Shown here piece by piece: positions 16,891-24,819 of a stretch of DNA of 54,631 nt (position 1 is its first letter; each line of letters opens with the position of its first letter). The stretch is from positions 1 through 54,631 of the forward strand of contig CAMVSS010000002.1 of assembly GCA_947170195.1 (NCBI GenBank), written 5' to 3'. A model generated the notes under the pieces. The model saw only the letters and a list, made by a program, of their open reading frames with translations, did not search any database and was not told where the DNA came from. The position numbers and the translations under genes were made by a program. This DNA comes from an uncultured Treponema sp. (GTDB lineage Bacteria > Spirochaetota > Spirochaetia > Treponematales > Treponemataceae).

Positions 16891-17306
16891 ACTTCATAGC
16901 GGACTTTTCCGCGCCGGATGCACTCGCGAATTTCTTTTTCGCGGGTGGAAAGCTGGCTGTCACCGGTCTTGACTTCTATAAAGACGATCTCATCGATCCG
17001 GTTGTTTTCTCCGGCTCCCGAAAATGCAATTATGTCCACCGGCTTTCCGATAAAGCGGCAGTCGGCCGGATTGCACGGAAAATCAGGAAGGAAAGGAGCA
17101 ATCTGCTCGACCATCTGACCGCCAAGAACAGCCCTTGAGCGGTTTACGGAGTCCTTTCTGATTTTTTTTATCTCTTTTGCGAACGACGTCCTGCAGACCA
17201 AAACTCCCAGAAAAAAGAACAGAACCGCAAAATTAATAAAAAAAGCGATTCCAGAAAGACCTGTTTGTGCAAAAAAAATTTGGAGATAATCGATAAATTT
17301 ATTCAT
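16866..17306 (-). CDS. Membrane-anchored Holliday-junction-resolvase-like endonuclease
   Basis: A 146-residue protein with one N-terminal membrane segment (about residues 16-40) and a C-terminal nuclease-like part. The pattern RSRAVLGGQMVEQIAPFLPD, the FIGKPVDIIAF segment, IVFIEVKTG and the REKEIRECI segment match the Pfam family of endonucleases distantly related to archaeal Holliday junction resolvases, with Asp and Glu-x-Lys as probable active-site residues. Function in vivo is unknown. The 3' end overlaps the end of the GGDEF-EAL gene by 25 bases on the opposite strand, with no terminator between. The ATG at 17306 lacks a strong ribosome-binding site. Confidence 0.72.
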   Translation of the reverse strand: MNKFIDYLQIFFAQTGLSGIAFFINFAVLFFFLGVLVCRTSFAKEIKKIRKDSVNRSRAVLGGQMVEQIAPFLPDFPCNPADCRFIGKPVDIIAFSGAGENNRIDEIVFIEVKTGDSQLSTREKEIRECIRRGKVRYEVYRWSASS

Positions 17307-17388
17307 TTTCGGAATAATAATAAAAAATCTTCAGAAGATTCTCAAGATTCCAGAAGATTTTTATCTGTTTTTAGCCGATACTATTGGC

Positions 17389-18639
17389 ATGAAAATATCT
17401 AAATTTTTTGCTGTCATTTCAGCCATTTATTTTTTCTCTGTTTCAGGTGCGCAGGCACAATCTTCATCAGAAAAATTCCTCAAATTCAAATACAAAAAAG
17501 ATGATTCTTACAGGGTTCTTTCGACCGTGAGCGAGGACGTAAAGGTCAACGGAATTCTGAATCATCATGCGGAAATCATAAACCGCGCGACCGTAAAAAT
17601 AACCGATGTGGACAAGAACGGCCGCGGCTACAGCACTGCGAATTTTATGACGACGGAAAGCTCCACCGAAAATCCGACTCACACGACACTGACTTTCGGC
17701 GAAAACTACGAGAGCAAATTCTGGAGGGATGAGCGTGGCGTTTATGAAATCGAAGACAAGTACTTTATGCCTGTTGTCCGTGACGTTCCCCTTTTCCCAG
17801 AAAAAGCACTGAAGATCGGGGACACATGGACGGCAAACGGTCACGAGGCGCACGACCTCAGAAAGACGTTCAATATTCCAACGCCGGTAAAAGTTCCGTT
17901 CACGGCGACATATAAATACGAGCGCGACGAAGAAGGATTCTCATCGGACGAAAAGCACGAGAAGAAGATTTTCCAGGTAATTTCGGTAAAATATTCGCTG
18001 TTTTTTGAAAGCCCGACACCTAAGAGTTCGACCGGAGATTTTATCTGCACTACGATGGGCTACTCAAACCAGACAATCTGGTGGGACAACGAAAAAGGTC
18101 AGATCGACCATTACAAAGAAGATTTCAGGATCCTGCTGGAAACATACTCAGGAAATCAGTTTGATTTTTATGGCACTGCCCATGCGGAGGTAACAGAATT
18201 CACGAGAACCGCGACGGAAAAAAACATCAAGGATGTCGAAGAAAAAATCAAGGACATGAACATTGAGAACGTCTCTGTCGTAAAAAGCGAGATGGGTCTG
18301 ACAATCAGCGTCGAGAATATTCAGTTCAAGCCGGACTCAGCCGAGCTTTTGGACAGCGAGAAAGAAAAGATAAAGAAAATCTCGAAGATTCTTGAAAGCT
18401 ACTCAAACGACCTCCTGATTACAGGCCACACCGCAAAGGCGGGAACTCCGGAGTCATGTCAGATTTTGAGCGAAGAAAGGGCTGAATCGGTGGCGCAATA
18501 CCTGATTGACATAAAAGTCCGCGACAAATATCACATATTCACCCAGGGATTTGGGGCAAGGGTTCCGATAGCGTCGAATGCAATTGAGGCAGGAAGGGCA
18601 AAGAACCGCCGCGTAGAAATAACGATCCTCGATAAATAA
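17389..18639 (+). CDS. Exported OmpA-domain protein
   Basis: A 416-residue protein with a signal peptide (ISAIYFFSVSGAQAQ) and a large N-terminal region of about residues 25-300 of unknown fold. The last 115 residues form an OmpA/MotB peptidoglycan-binding domain: IQFKPDSAELL, LLITGHTAKAG, LSEERAESVAQYL and AKNRRVEITIL. It probably links the peptidoglycan layer to the outer membrane or periplasm. It is divergent from the endonuclease-like gene, stands alone and is followed by the broken recQ gene. No clear Shine-Dalgarno precedes the ATG. Confidence 0.82.
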   Translation: MKISKFFAVISAIYFFSVSGAQAQSSSEKFLKFKYKKDDSYRVLSTVSEDVKVNGILNHHAEIINRATVKITDVDKNGRGYSTANFMTTESSTENPTHTTLTFGENYESKFWRDERGVYEIEDKYFMPVVRDVPLFPEKALKIGDTWTANGHEAHDLRKTFNIPTPVKVPFTATYKYERDEEGFSSDEKHEKKIFQVISVKYSLFFESPTPKSSTGDFICTTMGYSNQTIWWDNEKGQIDHYKEDFRILLETYSGNQFDFYGTAHAEVTEFTRTATEKNIKDVEEKIKDMNIENVSVVKSEMGLTISVENIQFKPDSAELLDSEKEKIKKISKILESYSNDLLITGHTAKAGTPESCQILSEERAESVAQYLIDIKVRDKYHIFTQGFGARVPIASNAIEAGRAKNRRVEITILDK

Positions 18640-18719
18640 ACGGTCTGCCGCAAAACAAAATTTAAAGAAAAATAATCCGTTTTTTGCCGAAAAATGATTT
18701 TCTCTGCTTATTTAAAGGT

Positions 18720-19583
18720 ATGAAATTGGAAGCAGAAATCATTGGCGAAAACGGAGTTTCGTATTCAGAAAATCTGGATGAAATTCTTTTGACCGCGCGA
18801 TCCGCGTTCGGGATAAAATATCTTTTTCCCTGGCAGAATCTCGTCGTATCCAACATCCTTGACTGTGAAAAATCACTTGAGGAGGATTCGTCATTTTCTT
18901 CCCACCATGATGATGACAGCTTTTGCCGGGGCAGGCAGATCGTTCTTCTTCCGACCGGAGCCGGGAAATCGCTTTGCTTTCTGCTTCCTTCCCTGCTCCT
19001 TAAAGGAAAAACGCTGGTAATTTATCCGCTTATTGCGCTGATGGCCGACCAGCAGAGGCGAATGGAGGACAGCGGTATAAGCTGCGTCATGTTCCGTGGC
19101 GGACAAACCACGCAGGAGCGAGAAGAAAATTTCAATCTTCTGAAAGGAACGGACGGCGGAAAGCAGGCAAAGGTCATAATCGCAAATCCAGAAATTCTTC
19201 AGGACAAAAATCTTGTAAAACGACTTTCCGAATGCAATATTTCACACATCGCGATTGACGAGGCGCATTGTGTAGCTGAATGGGGAGATTCGTTCAGGTC
19301 GGCGTATCTTTCGCTTGGCACTGTAATCAGGGAGCTTGGAACAAAAATTGTCACCGCTTTTACGGCTACCGCAAGCCCGCCTGTGCTCAAACGCGTCGGG
19401 GAAGTGCTTTTTGACGGACAGTATCACCTGGTTCAGGGGGCAAGCGACAGGGCGAACATTCATTATGAAGTTCGGCTCGCATACGCAAAGCAGAAAGAGG
19501 CTTTGAGATGCGCAAAGGTCATGCGGAAACCAATGATTTTTGCGGCACAAGAAGACGTACAGAAGACATGGCGAGACTTCTGA
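18720..19583 (+). pseudogene. recQ: RecQ-type helicase, N-terminal half of a frameshifted gene
   Basis: The first 287 codons encode helicase domain 1 of a RecQ-like ATP-dependent DNA helicase: Walker A TGAGKS at residues 79-84, LVIYPLIALMADQ, the DEAH box at 180-183 in IDEAHCVAEWGDSFR, and TAFTATASPPV. After PMIF near base 19541 the frame runs into unrelated sequence and stops at 19583. The normal continuation is found in another frame from the same point. The break is at a run of five T (19537-19541); six T would restore the frame. It could be a real mutation, a sequencing error, or ribosomal slippage. ATG 18720 is used although AAAGGT sits very close to it; an in-frame TTG is at 18684. Confidence 0.8.
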
Positions 19584-20458
19584 CAGCATATTTCGGCGAC
19601 GGAAAAGCAAAGTTCTACCATGCGGGAATGACAAAAGAAGAAAAAAATCAGGTCGAAAAATGGTTCTTCGATTCGGATGATGGAATATTGACGGCGACCT
19701 GTGCTTATGGCATGGGCATGGACAAAGGGAATATTTATACGGTCGTGCATCTAGATGCGCCAGAGCACATCGAAAATTTTGCGCAAGAGGCCGGGCGCGC
19801 GGGTAGAAAAGGAGATGATGTGCATTCCGTACTGATATGGAATCATGCGGATGAAATCCGGTACAGGCAGGCGCGCCCGCTCTCCAGGGAAAAGGCAATG
19901 GGCGACTTCGTTCATGCAAAAACCTGCCGGAGAGAAGTTCTTTTGGACTGTCTCGGAGGCGAAAAAACAGTCTGCTCAGGATGCGACATATGCGACGCAA
20001 AGAAAAAGGGCGTAAAACTTCCTGACACAGCGTGGGACGCGGACACAGCATTGCAAAAAATCAAAAAGAACAGGCGGATTTTCAAGAAAGAAGAAGCTGT
20101 AAAAGAAATTTTCGAGGAGCTGAACGAAAAAACGATTCAGATTTTTAAGATGAACATCTGGGAAGCGAAGGACGTGGCGGAAATATTGAGCCAGCTTTTT
20201 TCAGAACGAAAAATCAGGGTTTGCGGCGGTCTCTGGGAAAACCGCCTCGATATAGTAAAAAGAACGGCGAAGCGGGAAAAAATATTGCGCGTTATTCCCC
20301 GGAAGACTCTTCGCCGCCTCCATCTTCTGAGGAGGCTTGTTCGGCAGGTGCTGGAGCCGGAGCCGAAACGATCTTTTTTTTGGTCGGTTTTGGCTTTTTT
20401 CGGTAGCGTACGATGTATGAACAAAAATCAAGATATAAAAACACGACAACCGCGGTGA
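19508..20458 (+). pseudogene. recQ: RecQ-type helicase, C-terminal half of a frameshifted gene
   Basis: From about 19540 this frame continues the helicase: FCGTRRRTEDMARLL, YHAGMTKEEKN, ATCAYGMGMDKGNI, HLDAPEHIENFAQEAGRAGR (the arginine-finger motif) and a zinc-binding cluster CRREVLLDC with CSGCDIC. Together with the upstream half this makes a RecQ lacking a clear HRDC domain. The first ATG in frame (19508) is inside domain 1, so this half is unlikely to be made alone. The last 55 codons, after about 20290, are Arg-rich and look like antisense of the small gene on the other strand, so the true end of the ancestral gene may have been lost. Confidence 0.75.
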
Positions 20459-20513
20459 TTATAACTTTTTTGTTCGTCAAAACGGCGATAACAACCGGTA
20501 TTATTTCTTTCAT
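20292..20513 (-). CDS. Small single-pass membrane protein, function unknown
   Basis: A 73-residue product with a hydrophobic segment (VVIAVLTNKKVIITAVVVFL), then a basic patch (YRKKPKPTKKK), an Ala-Pro stretch and an acidic Ser/Glu/Gly tail. This order is coherent for a small membrane protein and better than the opposite-strand reading, which is the Arg-rich end of the broken recQ frame. The two overlap by 167 bases. No clear ribosome-binding site was seen, so confidence is moderate. Confidence 0.55.
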   Translation of the reverse strand: MKEIIPVVIAVLTNKKVIITAVVVFLYLDFCSYIVRYRKKPKPTKKKIVSAPAPAPAEQASSEDGGGEESSGE

Positions 20514-20635
20514 AGGTCTATTATCGGAAAGAAACAGATATTTTTAAAGCAGGATTCACATTGCGCTCGGAGAAGAAATCCAAAGAAACCGCTGATTAAT
20601 CGCCTCAAGTGTCAACCTATGCCTTCCCAATTCCC

Positions 20636-20664
20636 TTGACCTTAGTTTCTTATCTTTATAGAAT
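20636..20664 (+). promoter_or_regulatory. Promoter for hisH-hisF
   Basis: TTGACC (20636-20641) and TAGAAT (20659-20664) are spaced by 17 bases and lie 36 bases before the hisH start, one of the best sigma-70-like matches in the window. Confidence 0.6.
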
Positions 20665-20700
20665 TTGCTAACTTCTGCACGATGCAAAAAAGGACGTAAC

Positions 20701-21318
20701 ATGATTGGAATTGTTGACTACAACGCAGGGAACATAAAGAGTGTTGAACGTGCGCTCGGATTTTTACGCGCGCCATACATTCTTTCAAAGAATCCAAAAG
20801 ATTTGGAGAACTGCGACAAACTGATTTTTCCTGGAGTTGGCGAGGCAAAATATGCCATGGAGCAGCTCAAAATCACGGGATTCGACGGATTTTTAAAAGA
20901 CTGGGCAAAAGCTCAAAAACCATTGCTTGGGATTTGTCTTGGAAGCCAGATCATTTTTGAGCATTCTGAAGAAGGCGACACCGAATGCCTCGGAATCTTA
21001 AAGGGAAGCATCAGGCATTTTTCCAGCCTCTGGAATGGAGAATCTGGCTTAAAAGTTCCACACATGGGTTGGAACAATCTCGAATACATCAACGGTTCCA
21101 GCCCCCTCTTTGACGGTGTGGATTCAAAATCAGACTTTTATTTCGTGCACTCATACCTGATTCAGCCGAAGGACGAGACAATCGTAAAAGCCTTCGCGGA
21201 TTACGGATGCAGAGTTCCGGCCTGTGTCTCCGAGGGAAGCGTAACCGCATTCCAGTTCCATCCGGAGAAGAGCGGAAAAGCTGGTCTAAAAATACTGGAA
21301 AACTATATAAACCAGTAA
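20701..21318 (+). CDS. hisH: Imidazole glycerol phosphate synthase glutamine amidotransferase HisH
   Basis: A 205-residue class I glutamine amidotransferase that supplies ammonia to HisF in histidine biosynthesis. It opens with IGIVDYNAGNIKSVERAL. The catalytic Cys is in LLGICLGSQIIFE, and the His-Glu pair is in FQFHPEKSG. The ATG at 20701 follows AAAGGACG; an in-frame extension to 20665 is not needed. hisF follows 65 bases downstream. No other his genes are in the window, so this pair is detached from any larger his operon here. Confidence 0.93.
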   Translation: MIGIVDYNAGNIKSVERALGFLRAPYILSKNPKDLENCDKLIFPGVGEAKYAMEQLKITGFDGFLKDWAKAQKPLLGICLGSQIIFEHSEEGDTECLGILKGSIRHFSSLWNGESGLKVPHMGWNNLEYINGSSPLFDGVDSKSDFYFVHSYLIQPKDETIVKAFADYGCRVPACVSEGSVTAFQFHPEKSGKAGLKILENYINQ

Positions 21319-21383
21319 TTCCACCGATTCACACGAACTATAAATTGACTATTGATTTGTGGTTATTTTTTTGAGGGCTATTT

Positions 21384-22148
21384 ATGTTAAAAAAACGAAT
21401 AATTGTATGTCTGGATGTTAAGGACGGACGCACCACAAAGGGCGTAAAATTCAAGAACAATGTCGATATAGGCGATCCTGTCGAAATGGCGGCAAAATAT
21501 TACAAGCAGGGCGTTGACGAGCTTGTTTTCTACGACATCATGGCAAGCGCAAGCGGACGCGGACCTATCCTTGACCTGATTTCACGCGTTGCCGAGCAGG
21601 TCTTTATTCCGTTCTGTGTCGGCGGCGGAATCGGTTCTGTCGAGGATATCCGGTCGACGATTCTTGCGGGCGCAGAAAAAATAAGTCTGAATTCTCAGGC
21701 GGTAAAAAATCCGCAGCTCATAACCGAGGGAGCAAGAATTTTCGGAAATCAGTGCATCGTTCTCGGAATGGATGCAAAAAAAGATGATTCTATGAAGAGC
21801 GGCTACCGGGTTTTTATAAACGGTGGGCGTGTCGCAACTGATCTGGACGCACTGGAATGGGCAAAAAAGGCGGTTTCGCTCGGAGCGGGCGAAATAGTCC
21901 TCAATTCAATCGATGCGGACGGAATGAAAAACGGATATGAACTGAACTTAACAAGAATGATTGCAGAAAGCGTTGCTGTCCCGGTTATTGCTTCCGGTGG
22001 CGGCGGAAAAGTCGAGCACCTTGCTGATGTGCTTACGCAGGGAAAGGCCGATGCCGCGCTCATTGCGAGCATGGTTCACTCAATGGGCTACACTGTAGAC
22101 GGAATAAAATCTGATCTTGCAAAAGCCGGCGTACCTGTAAGACTTTAA
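21384..22148 (+). CDS. hisF: Imidazole glycerol phosphate synthase cyclase HisF
   Basis: A 254-residue TIM-barrel cyclase that joins PRFAR with ammonia to give imidazole glycerol phosphate and AICAR. The catalytic Asp residues lie in CLDVKDGR near the start and in VLGMDAKKD in the middle. The phosphate-binding loops FCVGGGIGS and VIASGGGGKVEH are present. Length is typical. GAGGG precedes the ATG. It ends in a strong terminator shared with the convergent helicase gene. Confidence 0.94.
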   Translation: MLKKRIIVCLDVKDGRTTKGVKFKNNVDIGDPVEMAAKYYKQGVDELVFYDIMASASGRGPILDLISRVAEQVFIPFCVGGGIGSVEDIRSTILAGAEKISLNSQAVKNPQLITEGARIFGNQCIVLGMDAKKDDSMKSGYRVFINGGRVATDLDALEWAKKAVSLGAGEIVLNSIDADGMKNGYELNLTRMIAESVAVPVIASGGGGKVEHLADVLTQGKADAALIASMVHSMGYTVDGIKSDLAKAGVPVRL

Positions 22149-22212
22149 TGTCAGGATTTTAAGGAATTGCTGATTAATAATTGAAGACCGCACCTTTGGA
22201 AGAAAAAAGGGG

Positions 22213-22264
22213 AAAGGGAAAAAGGAAAGCCTTTTGTGAAAGGTGTCCTTTTTCCCTTTTTTTT
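22213..22264 (+). terminator. Strong terminator between hisF and the RNA helicase gene
   Basis: A perfect 14-bp stem (22213-22226 with 22246-22259) has an inner 5-bp hairpin in its loop and ends in an eight-T run. It lies about 65 bases after the hisF stop. On the minus strand the flank is also T-rich, so it may serve the convergent gene as well. Confidence 0.88.
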
Positions 22265-22317
22265 ATGCGGGCAAGCCAATCAATCATCCGAGAGAGCAAT
22301 CAGCCTGCCTGGGATTT

Positions 22318-24507
22318 TTAGAATTCGTTTGAAGGGATGCTCTTTTTATATGATGAAGCTCCACTTCGCTGAGTCTGCGCATGGGTTCGGCGTCCAAAAT
22401 CGCGGTTTCCGTCACGGGCACCATCGCGTCTGTCCCGACCGAATCTGTCGCGGCCACCAAAGCGTCTTGGTCGATCGCCGTCTCTGTCCGAGCCGAAGCC
22501 TCTGTCGCGTCCTCCGAAACCTCGTCCGCCTCTTCTTCCGCCGTCGCCTGACTTTGTATCCACATGCACGTGCGGGAATCTTCCGTCTGAGCGAGACATT
22601 TCGAGAACTTTGTCTGCGTTTGCAATCGGAAGGCTGACGAGAGAGAAATTGTCAGCGACATCAATCTTGTCTACCATTCGGCCAGGGATGTGGAGCAAAT
22701 CGCTGAAATACTGGGCGATTGCCTTCGCATTGTAACCGTCGCGGCGTCCGAGCTGAATAAACAAACGCTTCTGGTCACTTCTAGGCTCCGCGTCAAAGCG
22801 TCTGCCGCCCATTCCTCGATCTCCTCTTCTTCCACCGCGGTCGCCGAATCTTCCGTCGCGATCTCCGCGCGGACGAACAGGAGTGAGTTTTCCGTAGTGG
22901 CTTTCGTCGAGTGATTTTCCGTAGGTTGCGCTCAGCATTCCTGCCAGAACAGCCTGCGCGTCCTGACCTTCGCAAAGCTCAGCTGCCATTTTTGTATAAA
23001 TCGGGTCAACGGACTTAAGGGCAGGAACAAAATCGTCCTGATTTGCCAAATCCTCGCCCTCGACCTGGGCTTTTCCACCACCGATGTAGACAACGCCGTC
23101 CTTTACATCAGCAGGATCTTTCGCAAGTCCGAGCTGAACTTTGAGCGTGTCGAGCATTCTTTCGCGTTTTACCTCAAGAACCTTCTTAACATCAGGTACT
23201 TCTTCTTCGAGCATCTCGCCCTTTGCTGCCTTTCGGACTGTATTTCGCAAGAAATCAAGCTTTCTGCGCTCTTCCGGTCGGACGAAAGTTACTGCGATTC
23301 CGCTCGTTCCGGCACGACCTGTTCGGCCGATTCGGTGAATATAGGTAGCTCCGTCATAAGGGAGCGAATAGTTTACTACATGGCTGAGACCGTTTATATC
23401 GATTCCTCGCGCAGCTACGTCAGTTGCGACAAGAACGCGCGTCTTTCGGCTGCGGAATCGGGCAAGAATTTTCTCGCGCTGAGCCTGAGGTACATCGCCG
23501 TGCAATGCCGCCGTATCATAGCCCTTTTCGTCGAGCATTCTGGTAACGTTGTCGGCATCGTTTTTAGTCTGAGTGAAGACGAGGCCGTAAAAATTCGGGC
23601 TCATGTCGATGAGGCGGACGAGAGCTTCGATTTTATCGCCCTCACGAACGAACCAATATTTCTGGTCGATCAGAAGAGGCTCTTCTACAAAGCCCTCTTC
23701 CTCGCAGACCTCGTATTCGCCCATGAACTGCTCGGCAATTTTGAGGATCGGCTTAGGCATTGTCGCGCTGAAAAGAAGGATTCTTGCCTCAGGTTTTGCC
23801 TGCTCAAAGATGTGCTCGATATCATCGATGAAGCCCATGTCGAGCATTTCATCGCCCTCATCAAGGATGAAGTAATCGATCTGGTCAATTTTAAGAGTTC
23901 CGCGCTCAAGATGATCCTGAATTCGGCCAGGAGTTCCGACTACGATTTCACAGCCCCTCTTGAGGTCACGAATCTGATCGCGGTAGCTTGCGCCGCCGTA
24001 CAAAACTGTAACGCGAGGATATTTTCCGGTGGTGAAAGTCTGAAGTTCGTTGCAAGTCTGGATTGCAAGCTCGCGGGTCGGCTCAAGAATCAGCGCACGA
24101 ACATGGTCGCTCTCCTCATGAACCCGCTGAACAATCGGCAAACCGAAAGCGGCTGTCTTTCCAGTACCGGTTCTTGCCTTTGCGATAATGTTCGTGTCTC
24201 CGTTCAGAAGACGCGGAATTGCGAGCGTCTGAATCGGACTCGGATGCTTGAATCCTTTTTTCTCGATTGCCGCAAGAATAGTTTCATCGAGGCCGAGATC
24301 AGCGAAAGAAATCTCGCCGTCATCATCAGCGGCATCGTCGGATGCATCAGCATCAGCATCGAAATCTTCTGAATCAGTGTAATCGCGTTCAAGATCAGAA
24401 ACGAACGCGCCAAAATCAGACTCCGCATTATCTGACGATGCGGAATTTTCACTAGAGACAATTGTCTCGTCATTGACGATATTCTCGTCAAACTCATTTT
24501 TTTCCAT
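22318..24507 (-). CDS. DEAD-box ATP-dependent RNA helicase, CsdA/DeaD type
   Basis: A 729-residue RNA helicase. Residues 1-70 are very acidic. The helicase core follows with the Q motif (HPSPIQTLAIP), Walker A ARTGTGKT at 111-118, PTRELA, motif II at 216-219, SAT at 247-249 and HRIGRTGRAG. Motif II reads DEGD instead of DEAD (Gly218, codon 23854-23856). A DbpA-like RNA-binding domain (KRLFIQLGRRDGYNAKAIAQ) and an Arg-Gly-rich tail follow, as in cold-shock helicases acting in ribosome assembly and RNA turnover. The ATG at 24507 has AGGGGA upstream. A candidate promoter about 180 bases upstream and a terminator-like hairpin in the leader suggest transcript-level control. Confidence 0.92.
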   Translation of the reverse strand: MEKNEFDENIVNDETIVSSENSASSDNAESDFGAFVSDLERDYTDSEDFDADADASDDAADDDGEISFADLGLDETILAAIEKKGFKHPSPIQTLAIPRLLNGDTNIIAKARTGTGKTAAFGLPIVQRVHEESDHVRALILEPTRELAIQTCNELQTFTTGKYPRVTVLYGGASYRDQIRDLKRGCEIVVGTPGRIQDHLERGTLKIDQIDYFILDEGDEMLDMGFIDDIEHIFEQAKPEARILLFSATMPKPILKIAEQFMGEYEVCEEEGFVEEPLLIDQKYWFVREGDKIEALVRLIDMSPNFYGLVFTQTKNDADNVTRMLDEKGYDTAALHGDVPQAQREKILARFRSRKTRVLVATDVAARGIDINGLSHVVNYSLPYDGATYIHRIGRTGRAGTSGIAVTFVRPEERRKLDFLRNTVRKAAKGEMLEEEVPDVKKVLEVKRERMLDTLKVQLGLAKDPADVKDGVVYIGGGKAQVEGEDLANQDDFVPALKSVDPIYTKMAAELCEGQDAQAVLAGMLSATYGKSLDESHYGKLTPVRPRGDRDGRFGDRGGRRGDRGMGGRRFDAEPRSDQKRLFIQLGRRDGYNAKAIAQYFSDLLHIPGRMVDKIDVADNFSLVSLPIANADKVLEMSRSDGRFPHVHVDTKSGDGGRRGGRGFGGRDRGFGSDRDGDRPRRFGGRDRFGRDRRDGARDGNRDFGRRTHAQTQRSGASSYKKSIPSNEF

Positions 24508-24650
24508 AATGTGTCCCCTATGGCGTGCATTTGCCTTTGGGAATCGCAAAAAAGTAATCTGTCGAAGGATTGTTATAAGTGCGAAATCAAAAGCGCAATC
24601 AGCATCGAAACCTGTTAAGATTTTGTGCCGTTGACAAACACGCAAGAAAA

Positions 24651-24669
24651 AGAAAGCCCTCTGCTTTCT
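24651..24669 (-). promoter_or_regulatory. Terminator-like hairpin in the RNA helicase leader
   Basis: A perfect 7-bp stem (24651-24657 with 24663-24669), 5-base loop and, on the minus strand, a T-rich tail lies early in the inferred leader of about 177 bases. Such a placement fits attenuation or cold-dependent read-through, but that is inference. Confidence 0.5.
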
Positions 24670-24690
24670 CTATAAATGAATGGTTTAAGG

Positions 24691-24719
24691 AATATACCAC
24701 ATCAATATAGAATATTCAA
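24691..24719 (-). promoter_or_regulatory. Candidate promoter of the RNA helicase gene
   Basis: On the minus strand TTGAAT (24714-24719) and TATATT (24691-24696) are 17 bases apart. The expected start near 24684 gives a 5' leader of about 177 bases. Confidence 0.5.
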
Positions 24720-24752
24720 GCAGACTTTAGAAAATCGTGCACTTTTTTGCAG

Positions 24753-24782
24753 AAAATACCCCAAAAAAAGAATCGGTATTTT
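24753..24782 (+). promoter_or_regulatory. Hairpin abutting the carD promoter
   Basis: A perfect 8-bp stem (24753-24760 with 24775-24782) with a 14-base loop and T-rich end directly precedes the carD -35 box. It could insulate the divergent units or act as an operator. Confidence 0.35.
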
Positions 24783-24811
24783 TTGCATTTGAAAGAGTTT
24801 TTTGATATAAT
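24783..24811 (+). promoter_or_regulatory. Promoter of carD with very short leader
   Basis: TTGCAT (24783-24788) and TATAAT (24806-24811) are separated by exactly 17 bases. The carD ATG is at 24820, so a start 6-8 bases after the -10 box would leave almost no leader. Confidence 0.6.
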
Positions 24812-24819
24812 GGAAGAAT

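Larger units (their letters stand above)
24508..24819. other. Divergent regulatory region between the RNA helicase and carD
   Basis: This 312-base gap has no credible ORF. On the minus strand it holds a promoter (24691-24719) and a leader hairpin for the helicase. On the plus strand it holds an 8-bp hairpin (24753-24782) and the carD promoter (24783-24811). Confidence 0.65.

Noticed and set aside
23335-24372. 345-codon ORF on the plus strand inside the RNA helicase gene
   Set aside because: It is the antisense of the conserved helicase core and its product has no domain, signal or ribosome-binding site.
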